Shown: positions 1 to 8,688 of the stretch, piece by piece
Layout of the letters: every line of letters starts with the position of its first letter
How positions within the stretch are numbered: the stretch's first letter is position 1
From: Bin80 sp965215475
GTDB taxonomy: Bacteria > Bacteroidota > Rhodothermia > Rhodothermales > Bin80
DNA length: 64,000 nt
Assembly (NCBI GenBank): GCA_965215475.1
Contig: OZ244061.1
Coordinates: forward strand, 1,674,001-1,738,000
Direction of reading: 5' to 3'
Position numbers and translations under genes: made by a program
Notes under the pieces: model-generated
Databases searched by the model: none
What the model was told of the DNA's origin: nothing
The model's input: the letters and a program-made list of their open reading frames with translations, nothing else

Positions 1-727
1 TACAATGAAACCGATCGTGAATCATGAGGGCATGGGGGAACACCTTTGCAACCGCTCCAATGAAGGCCTTCCACATATCCGTAGATATCGTCTCTATCTG
101 ATCCTTGATTTGCCCTAAAAGGCATTCTAAGAGTTCTATCGTGCCTTTTTTCGTCCGTCCCGGTCCAATATCAATGACCACTCCACGATCCGAATCACTC
201 ACAATCGTTGCATAGGTATGCCCGCGCTTGAGAGCCTTTTCATCAATACTGATATGGTGAATTCCTGCCAGAGATCTGCGTGACTCTCCGCGTTCAACAG
301 CACGGTGCATAATACGATGGAGCTGGTTAAATCCGCACCGAAGAAGATCTGCTGTTTTGGTCTGATTCTTGGTTGCTTTCAGCAGACGAATGGCAAAACA
401 TTCAAACGCATAGGTGACTCGACTGGATGGAGCCGCCCAAGGAATGGTGATCGTCTTCGGACCATTAGGAGTCAGTACACGGGGAATCCTACAGTGAAGA
501 AAACACTTGAAATGAAAGAGATCCAGATGGCGCCATTGACGCTTCTTGCGATGGTCATACAAGGTACCAGACTCACCCGTATCTGGGCATACAAGATCCT
601 TCCCCGAATGAGAAATATAAAGATCCACTCGCCCCTTCTTCACATTGGTTTCCACATGATCAATACTCCAGCAAGAATCTAAATCTAACCACTGATGCAT
701 TGAATTTTTTAAATAAGTATCAAGCAT
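1..727 (-). CDS. ISL3-type transposase, C-terminal part cut by window edge
   Basis: The minus-strand frame opens at an ATG at 727 and stays open to base 1, so at least 242 N-terminal residues are visible and the C-terminus lies outside the window. The N-terminal part carries SIDHVETN and a short cysteine-containing segment (CPDTGES), as in the zinc-ribbon region of ISL3 transposases. A helix-turn-helix-like stretch (TADLLRCGFNQLHRIMHR) follows. The DDE core begins with HISIDEKALKRGH (first Asp) and continues to GRTKKGTIELL, STDMWKAF and HDRFHC (second Asp). These motifs are characteristic of the ISL3 family. No inverted repeat could be fixed in the 190 bases upstream. Whether the element is complete cannot be judged from here. 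Confidence 0.85.
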   Translation of the reverse strand, partial: MLDTYLKNSMHQWLDLDSCWSIDHVETNVKKGRVDLYISHSGKDLVCPDTGESGTLYDHRKKRQWRHLDLFHFKCFLHCRIPRVLTPNGPKTITIPWAAPSSRVTYAFECFAIRLLKATKNQTKTADLLRCGFNQLHRIMHRAVERGESRRSLAGIHHISIDEKALKRGHTYATIVSDSDRGVVIDIGPGRTKKGTIELLECLLGQIKDQIETISTDMWKAFIGAVAKVFPHALMIHDRFHC

Positions 728-919
728 GAAAAATAATTTTGGTGAAACCAAAATTAATCAATTCCATACAAATGGTGATAGAACCATTTTTTGTACCCAC
801 TTTATGCCTAAGCCACTCACTTGATACAAGGAATTCAGCTACGTAAATTGGCGCTAGGGGTATTCTCTCAATGGTCATAAATAGCCGTTTCGAGCTATAC
901 CAAGTAAGCCAAACCCGAC

Positions 920-2371
920 TTGAAACAGAGTGAAAAAATCAGGAGCGACCGCATGCACGAATCCCCATTACAAGATCCCGACCACTACCGAAACAACGTG
1001 CCGAATCCTACAGAGCAAACTGAGAAAAATCGCTGGATCAGACTCGGATTTTCATATACATGTATCATCCTCCTTCGATTCCTGCCTTTGCTATTCTTGA
1101 TTGCAGCCTGCTCCGACAAGCGCCCACCCAACATCGTACTCATCATGGCCGACGACATGGGCTACGAAACGCTGGGAATAAATGGCGGATTGAGTTACGA
1201 TACGCCACACTTGGATTCTCTCGCTCAACATGGAATGCGCTTCACTCACGTATTTTCCACTCCTCTCTGTACCCCATCAAGGGTGCAGTTGATGACTGGA
1301 AAATATAACTTCCGAAACTACATCGGCTTTGGGCTGCTAGATCCAACTCAACAAACCTTTGCCCATCTATTGCAGGATGCCGGCTACACCACAGGAATTG
1401 CTGGCAAGTGGCAATTATATGGTAACACGTACCAACGAGAATTGGCAAAACGAGGCGGATCAACTCCCGAGGAAGCAGGATTCGAAGAATTTGCACTTTG
1501 GCAGTACATTGAGCGTGGCAGTCGTTACAAGTCACCTACGATACATTATTCTGGTCAGGAACCTAAAACATTCCCCGATGCTTATGGACCGGATCTCTAT
1601 ACAGATTACATTGAGGAATTCTTTGAACGGCATCAGGAGCAGCCATTCTTTTTGTATTTCCCGATGGCCTTACCACATGACCCGTTCTTGCCACCGCCCG
1701 ATCATCCTGATTTTGTCCCCCTTGACATTACCGTAGCGCGAAATGATACGACCTACTTTGCTCCCATGGTAAACTATGTGGATCAACTGGTTGGCCGCAT
1801 CACCGGCAAACTACATGAATTGGAGCTTGACCGCAATACATTGGTGCTGTTTACAACCGACAATGGGACACATCGTACCATATCCTCTCAGCACAAAACA
1901 GGTCTGATCCAGGGGAGAAAAGCTTACCCTGTCGCTGCGGGAACGCATGTGCCACTCATCGCTTACTGGCCTGGAACGATTCAGCCAAATACGGTCAATC
2001 ATGCGATGGTGGACTTCACAGATTTTCTACCCACTCTGGTTGAAGCGGCAGGGAGTAGTCTCCCTGACAATTTTACGGCAGACGGATTGAGTTTTTATGG
2101 TCATCTGACTGGAAAAACAGATACCATACGCAGCTGGATCTATTGCCATTATGATCCACATTGGGGCGGATTTACACCCGCGCGATGGGCGCAGGATCGA
2201 ACCTGGAAACTCTACGGAAATGGGCAATTTTTCAACTGGTCTGATGACCCTGATGAAGTTCAGGCCTTGGATGATTCTACCCTTGACGAGCGTGCTAAAC
2301 TCGCGAAAAATAAGCTACAGGACGTCCTTGATCAGATGCCTACACTATCACAGGTTCAATCCGAAGATTAA
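920..2371 (+). CDS. type I sulfatase (arylsulfatase family) lipoprotein
   Basis: A sulfatase of about 483 residues that should hydrolyse sulfate esters, probably on sulfated polysaccharides, outside the cytoplasm. A hydrophobic stretch ends in a lipobox-like LIAAC with Cys64, so it is likely a lipoprotein. The metal-binding MADDMGY follows, and CTPSR (Cys117) is the CxPxR signature whose Cys is converted to formylglycine. Later metal and active-site segments include TTDNGTH. The start at 920 gives a long polar N-terminus; the internal Met at 953 is a reasonable alternative. No sulfatase-maturating enzyme is in this window. The substrate cannot be read from the sequence. Confidence 0.88.
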   Translation: MKQSEKIRSDRMHESPLQDPDHYRNNVPNPTEQTEKNRWIRLGFSYTCIILLRFLPLLFLIAACSDKRPPNIVLIMADDMGYETLGINGGLSYDTPHLDSLAQHGMRFTHVFSTPLCTPSRVQLMTGKYNFRNYIGFGLLDPTQQTFAHLLQDAGYTTGIAGKWQLYGNTYQRELAKRGGSTPEEAGFEEFALWQYIERGSRYKSPTIHYSGQEPKTFPDAYGPDLYTDYIEEFFERHQEQPFFLYFPMALPHDPFLPPPDHPDFVPLDITVARNDTTYFAPMVNYVDQLVGRITGKLHELELDRNTLVLFTTDNGTHRTISSQHKTGLIQGRKAYPVAAGTHVPLIAYWPGTIQPNTVNHAMVDFTDFLPTLVEAAGSSLPDNFTADGLSFYGHLTGKTDTIRSWIYCHYDPHWGGFTPARWAQDRTWKLYGNGQFFNWSDDPDEVQALDDSTLDERAKLAKNKLQDVLDQMPTLSQVQSED

Positions 2372-2476
2372 ACTGACTGGCGATCTGCCCTTACCAGAGT
2401 GGTTCGATTGCTCCCTGACCTTGTAATCCACAGGCAATCACCATCCATCACTCTGGTAACTTCTCTTTCTCTGGAA

Positions 2477-3685
2477 TCACCCCGTCAGTGCTTCTAGTCC
2501 ACTGACCAGACGATTAATTGCTTGCGTCAGTGTTGACTTCTGGAGAGCACCGTATGCAATCCGCAGACTGGTAACTCCTTCCATTCCAAATGTATCTCCA
2601 GGAATCACAGCCACGCCATATTCCTGGATTAAACGGGTTGTGAGCGTCTTCGCATCAAACTGAGAGTCAACCGATAACAAAAAATAAAATGCACCATCCG
2701 AAGGAGAAATCGTGATTGGAGCCTGCATGCTCTGCAAACGTTTCAAAACTGAGGTACGCACCTCGGCCATGGAATTCACATAGTTTCTGCAATATCCGCT
2801 TCCCGCTTCCAATGCTTTGAGCGCTGCTACCTGGCTCAAGATTGCAGGGCAGATCTGGTTTGTATCTTGGATTTTTCGGACATCTGCCAAGATATGGGGC
2901 GGGATTGCCATGTAGCCTAACCGCCAACCAGCCATTCCATATGCTTTGCTCATAGAAAAAAGAGAGATCGTATGCGCATGTGCCCCAGGAGCACTTCCCG
3001 GAGAATAATGCTCGGCCCCATCAAATGTGAAGTACTCATATGCCTCATCAGACATGTGATAGATACCATACAAATCGCACAGGTCATTGATGGCTTTGAG
3101 CGTTTCAGGGGGATATACAATGCCCGTTGGATTATTTGGTGAGATCGTAACAATTGCGCGAGTCCGAGGAGTGATTGCACGCTCTAAAGCACTCACATCT
3201 GGAATTAATGTATCGTCAAGGGCAACCAGAACCGGTTTACAGTCTGCGATGCAGGTTGCCATTTCGTGATTGAAGTAATATGGCACAAGTAGAATGACTT
3301 CATCTCCCGGACTGGTCACTGCCAATAGCGATGCAAAGAAGGCCATATTGCTACCGGCCGTCACAACCACTTCATAGCCGGGATCCAAGTGATTCTCCGT
3401 ATTGAGTTTTTGGGCAAAGGCTCTTCGGAGCTCTGGATTCCCAATAACGTACCCATAACCATGAGTGTTTGAGGAGGTAACTGCTTCAGCAGCTGCTTCA
3501 AGTGCTGAAGCGGGAGGTCCATAATGAACCATACCTTGGCCAAGAGAGATCGTCTCTGGGTTATCTCGCATGAGATCTGCCACAAACCCCATTACAGGCA
3601 TTTGTACTGACATCATCCGATCTGATCGTGAAGGTACTGGCACAACGGTTCTATTTTGTGTTATCGAACATGTGAAGATAATCAA
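2477..3685 (-). CDS. class I/II PLP-dependent aminotransferase
   Basis: A fold-type I aminotransferase of the aspartate/aromatic aminotransferase group. Visible motifs are SPNNPTG at about 183-188, SDEAYEY at about 212-218 (the Asp that contacts the PLP ring nitrogen), and SMSKAYGMAGWRLGY with the Schiff-base Lys at about 247. The first 23 residues look non-native and the real start is probably one of the paired Met codons at 3616 or 3613, which leaves about 379 residues, normal for the family. It is divergent from the HAD gene that starts at 3773. The amino-acid substrate is not determinable from sequence alone. Confidence 0.88.
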   Translation of the reverse strand: MIIFTCSITQNRTVVPVPSRSDRMMSVQMPVMGFVADLMRDNPETISLGQGMVHYGPPASALEAAAEAVTSSNTHGYGYVIGNPELRRAFAQKLNTENHLDPGYEVVVTAGSNMAFFASLLAVTSPGDEVILLVPYYFNHEMATCIADCKPVLVALDDTLIPDVSALERAITPRTRAIVTISPNNPTGIVYPPETLKAINDLCDLYGIYHMSDEAYEYFTFDGAEHYSPGSAPGAHAHTISLFSMSKAYGMAGWRLGYMAIPPHILADVRKIQDTNQICPAILSQVAALKALEAGSGYCRNYVNSMAEVRTSVLKRLQSMQAPITISPSDGAFYFLLSVDSQFDAKTLTTRLIQEYGVAVIPGDTFGMEGVTSLRIAYGALQKSTLTQAINRLVSGLEALTG

Positions 3686-3772
3686 GCCGTTCCTTTATAC
3701 AATACAAACGCGGGAATGTATCGTAATCTGACGAAGATCGTTAAAGATCTCTCATTCATTCCCTCCTGACCT

Positions 3773-4438
3773 GTGATAACCCTCACTTGTGACGCATTAC
3801 TGTTTGACCTTGACGGTGTACTCATAGATTCCAATGATGTCTACGAAACACATTGGGCGATCTGGGCAAAAGAACGACATGTATCGATTGAACATATTCT
3901 GGCTGTCCATCACGGCCGCCCTGTCACGGAAACGATTCGATTGACCGCTCCCCATTTAGATCCTGATGTGGAAGCAGAAGCCTACAGAGATGGCCTAGTA
4001 GCCAGTAATCATCTGGAGCGTGTACATTTATTTCCAGGGGTTACTTCGCTACTTGGAGACCTCCCTTTGGACCGCTGGGCAATTGTAACGAGTGCACCAC
4101 GCATCTCCGCCCTCCGAATGCTCCGTCATGTAGCATTGCCAATGCCAAAGGTATTCATCAGTGGAGATGATATTGATCGGGGCAAACCGGCTCCTGATCC
4201 CTACTTACAGGCTGCCCAAGGGTTAAGCCACCCGATCGAGCGTTGTGTTGTCATCGAGGATGCACCTGCGGGCATTCAGTCTGGTCAATCCGCCGGAGCA
4301 CAAGTAATCGCCGTCCAAACGACCAATCCCTCTGATGCTCTGAAAGAAGCCGACGTAATTGTCAATACGATTGCCGATGTGCAGGTCCAGTATGTAGGTT
4401 CCCATCTGAATATTTCCTGTGGTCCTCGTGGAGGGTAG
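3773..4438 (+). CDS. HAD-superfamily phosphatase (beta-phosphoglucomutase-like)
   Basis: A 221-residue haloacid dehalogenase hydrolase, probably a small-metabolite phosphatase. Motif I is FDLDGVLIDS with nucleophile Asp12 and Asp14. Motif II is the Thr/Ser in VTSAP. Motif III is the Lys in GKPAPDPYL, and motif IV is VIEDAPAGI. The alpha-helical cap between residues 20 and 90 puts it in the subfamily of sugar-phosphate phosphatases. The start is a GTG at 3773; no ATG lies further upstream in frame. The neighbouring genes give no substrate hint. Confidence 0.85.
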   Translation: MITLTCDALLFDLDGVLIDSNDVYETHWAIWAKERHVSIEHILAVHHGRPVTETIRLTAPHLDPDVEAEAYRDGLVASNHLERVHLFPGVTSLLGDLPLDRWAIVTSAPRISALRMLRHVALPMPKVFISGDDIDRGKPAPDPYLQAAQGLSHPIERCVVIEDAPAGIQSGQSAGAQVIAVQTTNPSDALKEADVIVNTIADVQVQYVGSHLNISCGPRGG

Positions 4439-4483
4439 AGATTTCGGACGAATTGATTATCTATTGTTTGGAGGTTGAATCAT

Positions 4484-4840
4484 CTACTGATCACTCCAGA
4501 CAGCAAGTTCATTACCACTGGGATCAAGAAAATGGAATCTCCGGCCACCGGGAAAGGAGAAAATTTCCATACAAATTTCGGCACCAGCATCGGTAATTCG
4601 CTTCAATGTAGCCTCCAAATCATCTGCATAAAGAACGACTAATGCTGCACCTTCTTTGCTACTGTCAGATCTCAATGAGGAACGATAGAAACCACCATCA
4701 AGCCAACCATCATTGAAAGCAACGTAGTTATCACCGTAGTCCTCAAATGTCCAACCAAACACTTTCCCGTAAAATGCTTTCGTACCCGAAAAATCTTTCG
4801 AAGGTAGCTCGATATAATTAATTCTCTTGTCTTTGGGCAT
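4484..4840 (-). CDS. VOC-family (glyoxalase/bleomycin-resistance fold) protein
   Basis: A 118-residue single-module vicinal-oxygen-chelate protein. It opens with INYIELPSKDFSGTKAFYGKV and contains FGWTFEDYGD. The C-terminal half has the repeat-like DDLEATLKRITDAGAEI followed by FPGGRRFHFLDPSGNELAVW, typical of this fold. Small stand-alone members of this family are often dimeric and of unknown substrate. It is convergent with the HAD gene and followed upstream by a decayed murC fragment. Confidence 0.8.
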   Translation of the reverse strand: MPKDKRINYIELPSKDFSGTKAFYGKVFGWTFEDYGDNYVAFNDGWLDGGFYRSSLRSDSSKEGAALVVLYADDLEATLKRITDAGAEICMEIFSFPGGRRFHFLDPSGNELAVWSDQ

Positions 4841-4909
4841 GATTGTAATGAGTACTCAAATCACAGTATCCTAGAAAGCTTGTACGGCTCCAGATGTAAC
4901 TTCTTTGGC

Positions 4910-4961
4910 AATATGTCCCTCGCCACTGGCAGCATTCGTATTGAGTTCCGTCACTTTCCCC
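4910..4961 (-). pseudogene. fragment duplicated from murC
   Basis: These 52 bases match 59276-59327 inside murC at 49 of 52 positions, in the same orientation. Read on the minus strand it encodes GKVTELNTNAASGEG against GKVTELNTNAVSGEG in MurC. The match ends abruptly at both sides. It sits in the 356-base gap between the VOC gene and hipA and has no start codon of its own. The reading continues for about 16 unrelated residues to a stop. It is a remnant of a murC copy or a recombination scar. Confidence 0.75.
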
Positions 4962-5092
4962 AAAAAGATAGTTACTTCTTTTGACTTTAAAATTAATCCT
5001 GAGAAATAAGAACGAACACTACGGGAAAATCTCATCTAAAATGATTAAATATTTTTTATATATCGATCTATTGATTATTTTTTGATAAACTA

Positions 5093-5142
5093 TATTTTAT
5101 TTATATTGAAATAAAATAATATTAATCAATTGTATTTTATTT
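5093..5142. promoter_or_regulatory. candidate hipAB operator: three alternating copies of TATTTTATTT
   Basis: In the very AT-rich stretch before hipA, the 10-mer TATTTTATTT occurs at 5093-5102 and 5133-5142, and its exact reverse complement AAATAAAATA lies at 5109-5118. This gives two overlapping perfect inverted repeats with spacers of 6 and 14 bases. A weaker copy, CATTTTATTC, lies at 5151-5160, close to the hipA start at 5197. HipB-type antitoxins are dimeric repressors that bind inverted repeats in their own promoter, so this is a plausible operator. Chance is a real alternative in sequence this AT-rich. Confidence 0.4.
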
Positions 5143-5196
5143 TAATCGTGCATTTTATTCATTATTTTGACCTTGAAAATCTGACACATTGAATCA

Positions 5197-6408
5197 ATGG
5201 CAACGAATCTGTGGGGAGATGTCTACTACGGAGACGCTTTCGCAGGCATATTATCACAGGAGGCTGGAGAGCGATACATGTTTACCTACGCAGAGAGCTA
5301 TCTACAAAGCTCTCTGCCAGCCATCTCTTATACATTGCCACTTCAGGCTGAACCTCATTTCAGTGAATACGGATTACACCCCTTCTTTGATAATCTATGT
5401 GCGGAGGGTTGGCTTGAGAATACACAGGCACGTGCAATAGGCCTACAAAGGGGCAACCGTTTCCCACTTCTCCTTGCCTTTGGTACAGATCTTGCCGGTG
5501 CTGTAAGTATCATTGATCCAGACCCTTCCGTAGATATTGAAATCCATCACAACGACCCGAAAAATATTGCTGTACTCTCCGCAAGAGCATCTCTTTCCGG
5601 GGTTCAACCAAAACTGGGAGCAATAAAAGAAGGACGGATATTCCGTCCCGTAGAGTATGGCGAGCGTGCAACCTATATAGCTAAGCTCTCATCCCCCACA
5701 CTGCCCGGTATTCTAGAACTTGAGTACATCACTACACGAGCATGCGCGGCTCTTCTCAAAAATGACATTGTTGCAGAGATGTCTTTGACATCGCTGAAAA
5801 GCATTTCGGAAACAGCACTACTCATCAAACGATTCGACAGGACCGAAGATGACAAGAAAATTCATTTTGAGGAATTCAATCAACTTTTGGGTAACCGCTC
5901 GGAGGACAAATATGAAGCTTGCTACGAACACATGGCCGATTTTATCATCCAAAATGGAGACCTATGTCTGCGGGCAGAGTGTGACACGCTGTTTCGCCGG
6001 GTAATCGCCTGTATTCTCACGGGAAATACAGATGCACACCTTAAAAATTTTGCCATGGAGCATACAGAAGATGGATTACGCCTCGCTCCCTGCTATGACC
6101 TTATCGCCTCTGCTTGCTACCCGCAATACCAGACGTTAGCGTTGGGAATTGGAGGAGCCAAAAATATGAGAATCGGCAGCACCACCTCAAAAAATATAAT
6201 CCGATTGGGAAACCTGTTTCGGCTACCCGACAGAGCAGTTTTGCTGGCATTTTCAGACTTCGCCAATCGTCTTGACAGGGCTCATAACGCGATTGGCACC
6301 GCTAAGAATGTGGACCAGAACCTCAAAGACAAACTTCATCAGCAAATAAACAAAAGATGGAACGGGATTTTCGACTCAATTGGGACTTACTTGTCAAAGA
6401 AGCGATAA
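5197..6408 (+). CDS. hipA: HipA-type serine/threonine kinase toxin
   Basis: A 403-residue HipA-family kinase, the toxin of a type II toxin-antitoxin pair. Members phosphorylate translation factors such as glutamyl-tRNA synthetase. The N-subdomain 1 occupies about residues 1-105. The P-loop equivalent ASLSGVQPK (Ser134) and the ATP-binding Lys in YIAKLSS (about 163) follow. The catalytic loop GNTDAHLKNFA holds Asp279, and PCYDL (Asp301) takes the DFG role, so all kinase residues are present. Its gene comes before hipB, the reverse of the Escherichia coli order, and the end overlaps the hipB start by 52 bases. An AT-rich region with inverted repeats precedes it. Confidence 0.88.
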   Translation: MATNLWGDVYYGDAFAGILSQEAGERYMFTYAESYLQSSLPAISYTLPLQAEPHFSEYGLHPFFDNLCAEGWLENTQARAIGLQRGNRFPLLLAFGTDLAGAVSIIDPDPSVDIEIHHNDPKNIAVLSARASLSGVQPKLGAIKEGRIFRPVEYGERATYIAKLSSPTLPGILELEYITTRACAALLKNDIVAEMSLTSLKSISETALLIKRFDRTEDDKKIHFEEFNQLLGNRSEDKYEACYEHMADFIIQNGDLCLRAECDTLFRRVIACILTGNTDAHLKNFAMEHTEDGLRLAPCYDLIASACYPQYQTLALGIGGAKNMRIGSTTSKNIIRLGNLFRLPDRAVLLAFSDFANRLDRAHNAIGTAKNVDQNLKDKLHQQINKRWNGIFDSIGTYLSKKR

Positions 6409-6608
6409 AGCGGCGCAAGGAACGGAAAATTTCTCAGCACCGCCTAGCAGCTATAGCTGATGTAAGTCAGCCGACAGTCTCTCGCTTTGAACAACAGAAA
6501 CAAGACATTCAACTTTCAAGTGCCATGAAAATCCTTGATGTTCTAGGGTTGCTAGAGAAGTCAGGGTCTAGCTTTGCGAACTTCGAACCTGGAAAGAACG
6601 TAGAGTGA
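6357..6608 (+). CDS. hipB: HipB-like XRE/HTH antitoxin
   Basis: An 83-residue protein with one Cro/C1-type helix-turn-helix at about residues 27-70 (SQHRLAAIADVSQPTVSRFE). Such proteins neutralise HipA and repress the operon. The ATG lies inside the last 52 bases of hipA in another frame, so the two are probably translationally coupled. A later start is possible, but the Met at 6357 keeps the basic helix before the HTH. The tail after residue 70 is polar and could be the degron or linker found in HipB proteins. Confidence 0.8.
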   Translation: MERDFRLNWDLLVKEAIKRRKERKISQHRLAAIADVSQPTVSRFEQQKQDIQLSSAMKILDVLGLLEKSGSSFANFEPGKNVE

Positions 6609-6651
6609 TATCCCCAGTCTTATCTCAAACAAAACGAAGCGATATCGCGGT

Positions 6652-6670
6652 GCGATTTTAGCAAAATCGC
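6652..6670. repeat. perfect 8-bp hairpin downstream of hipB
   Basis: GCGATTTT at 6652-6659 pairs exactly with AAAATCGC at 6663-6670 across a 3-base loop. It lies in the 143-base gap after hipB. There is no T-tract on either strand, so it does not look like a simple intrinsic terminator. It could be a transcription factor site for the next small genes or an RNA-stability element. Confidence 0.35.
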
Positions 6671-6751
6671 TACCAGAGAAACGTGCATAAACTGGAATGA
6701 TTTGTACCAAAAATTGTAGGCTTTAACTTTGGGAACCTACCCCAATGATGC

Positions 6752-7006
6752 GTGAATACCCGTAACCATGAAACGATCAAAGTCATTCACTATTCTCCAA
6801 CTCACGGAGTTGCACAGGAATTGATCATGGCAAAGAATGAACAAGAAGTCATCAAGAAAATGATTGTCAATACGCCCGAAGCGATTCGCTGGCTTCATGC
6901 CCTATACGCTTATTCAGAGGTATATCAGCCGAAGGAATACGCGTTTTTGGACTTCAATTATCCAGAAACTGAATCCGTAGCTCAAGAGATGAGGAACCTA
7001 GCATGA
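6752..7006 (+). CDS. unknown small protein, first of an overlapping pair
   Basis: An 84-residue protein I do not recognise. It opens from a GTG at 6752; no ATG is available in frame before the Met at residue 26. It is acidic and aromatic-rich toward the end (LHALYAYSEVYQPKEYAFLDFNY) and has no signal peptide or membrane segment. Its stop overlaps the start of the next gene as ATGA, which argues that both are translated. The adjacent hipAB pair suggests an accessory module, but no function can be assigned. Confidence 0.55.
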   Translation: MNTRNHETIKVIHYSPTHGVAQELIMAKNEQEVIKKMIVNTPEAIRWLHALYAYSEVYQPKEYAFLDFNYPETESVAQEMRNLA

Positions 7007-7272
7007 GCAAGAAAACCAAAGAAAGTGTTCCGTACCTTGTCATGCCTATGAGAATGAAAAATAAGCCACGGATTATTTGGACGGATCAAGGATTCTTGAA
7101 TGCAGTCCACGTATACATCACCATGAATCACCTTCCAGGACTACTTCGCCCTTCTACTCCCCAAGAAGGATGGGAGGAATCAGAAGGAGGGTTCAGAGTC
7201 CTAAGAATCCCCAAAGATGGGTTTGACCTAGACGAAGATATTTTTTCGACCAAAACCTTCAAGATCAAATGA
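7003..7272 (+). CDS. unknown small protein, second of an overlapping pair
   Basis: An 89-residue protein of unknown function coupled by a 4-base overlap (ATGA) to the preceding gene. Its N-terminus is basic, its C-terminal half is acidic with FDLDEDIFSTKTF, and it has no recognisable motif, signal peptide or membrane helix. The partner arrangement resembles small two-gene modules such as toxin-antitoxin pairs. That is only an architectural resemblance. Confidence 0.55.
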   Translation: MSKKTKESVPYLVMPMRMKNKPRIIWTDQGFLNAVHVYITMNHLPGLLRPSTPQEGWEESEGGFRVLRIPKDGFDLDEDIFSTKTFKIK

Positions 7273-7367
7273 TTGTATCGTTCCCTTAACTTTCCAGCCA
7301 CACATATGGGCATCCTACCTGAATCAGTAATGAAGCGTAAAATCAAATACGAATCCTCTAGGGATTC

Positions 7368-8672
7368 GTGGAATTCCCCTTCGTTGCCATGATACAGACT
7401 ATTTCTGGTTCGACTCATTTTTCAGGAACCGCGAAGCTTCCCGCAGATAAATCAATCGCTCATCGGGCTGCACTCTTCGCATCTATCGCAAACGGATCCT
7501 CAACGTTACACAACTTCCCCGCAAGTGCGGATCCGCAGAGCACTCTTTCTTGTCTTCGGCAGTTAGGCGTTCCGATTGAGACCTCTCAGACGCATACCGT
7601 ATTGATTCATGGCGTCGGGCGCAATGGATATTGTAAGCCCAATGCTCCTCTTGATTGTGGCAATTCCGGGACCACCATGCGTTTACTCTCTGGGATGCTT
7701 GCTGGGCAACCTTTCGACAGTGAATTGATCGGAGATTCTTCACTCAGTGCACGCCCTATGAGACGAATTGCGGATCCTCTGCGAATCATGGGGGCACATA
7801 TCTCACTCACTGATGGACATGCCCCAATCAGAATCCGCCGGTGTGACGACTTGCAGGGGATTGATTACCGACTTCCCGTCGCCTCAGCGCAAGTAAAATC
7901 CTGTGTCCTTCTCGCAGGACTATGGGCCAACGAGCGAACAATTGTACGGGAAAGTATCCCCTCACGTGACCACACAGAACGGATGCTCGGCCTTCCCGTA
8001 TCCCACTCCGTACAAGGTTGCTCTATCCATTCGGATGCATCCCATCCTATTCCCAGTGGTGTGATAAACTTGCCAGGTGATTTTTCCGCTGCTGCATTTA
8101 TACTGGTCGCTACACTGATTGCAGGGACTGGGCCGGTTCACTTGCCGAATGTTGGACTCAATCCAAGTCGAGTGGGATTGATATCCATACTGAAGCAAAT
8201 GGGAGCAAATATCCAAGTCACCGAGCACAAAACCTCCGAGTTAGAGCCGATCGGCGACCTGACCGTGCTGCGAGCTCCATTGCACGGGATTATGATCAGA
8301 GGACCTCAAATCCCGAATATCATTGACGAAATTCCTGTCATTGCGGTAGCCGGGGCATTTGCAAAAGGAAAAACGATTCTACGTGACGCGGCAGAACTGC
8401 GTCACAAAGAATGTGACCGGATTCATGCCATCGTAGCCAATCTCCGTAAATTAGGTGCAGACATTGAAGAGTTTGAGGATGGATTTGCAATGAACGGGAT
8501 GACCCCCTTGCGAGGAACTACGGTTTCCAGCTATGATGACCATCGGATCGCAATGGCAATGGGAGTCGCCGGATTGAGAGCATGCGGAACAACCACCATC
8601 CAAAATGCACAGGCCGCTTCCGTATCTTTTCCAGAATTTTGGAGTACGATCGAGAAACTGCAGAACGCATGA
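7368..8672 (+). CDS. aroA: 3-phosphoshikimate 1-carboxyvinyltransferase (EPSP synthase)
   Basis: Sixth step of the shikimate pathway: it condenses shikimate-3-phosphate with phosphoenolpyruvate in the cytoplasm. The protein has 434 residues, the usual size. The N-terminal substrate loop is LPADKSIAHRAALFA, the second signature is DCGNSGTTMRLLSGMLAG, and the C-terminal domain contains RHKECDRIHAI and YDDHRIAMAM. The ATG at 7389 (MIQTISGSTHF) agrees better with family starts than the one at 7368, which would add seven residues. No other aromatic amino-acid gene lies beside it. Confidence 0.95.
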   Translation: MEFPFVAMIQTISGSTHFSGTAKLPADKSIAHRAALFASIANGSSTLHNFPASADPQSTLSCLRQLGVPIETSQTHTVLIHGVGRNGYCKPNAPLDCGNSGTTMRLLSGMLAGQPFDSELIGDSSLSARPMRRIADPLRIMGAHISLTDGHAPIRIRRCDDLQGIDYRLPVASAQVKSCVLLAGLWANERTIVRESIPSRDHTERMLGLPVSHSVQGCSIHSDASHPIPSGVINLPGDFSAAAFILVATLIAGTGPVHLPNVGLNPSRVGLISILKQMGANIQVTEHKTSELEPIGDLTVLRAPLHGIMIRGPQIPNIIDEIPVIAVAGAFAKGKTILRDAAELRHKECDRIHAIVANLRKLGADIEEFEDGFAMNGMTPLRGTTVSSYDDHRIAMAMGVAGLRACGTTTIQNAQAASVSFPEFWSTIEKLQNA

Positions 8673-8688
8673 ACTCGCTACGTAGTCA

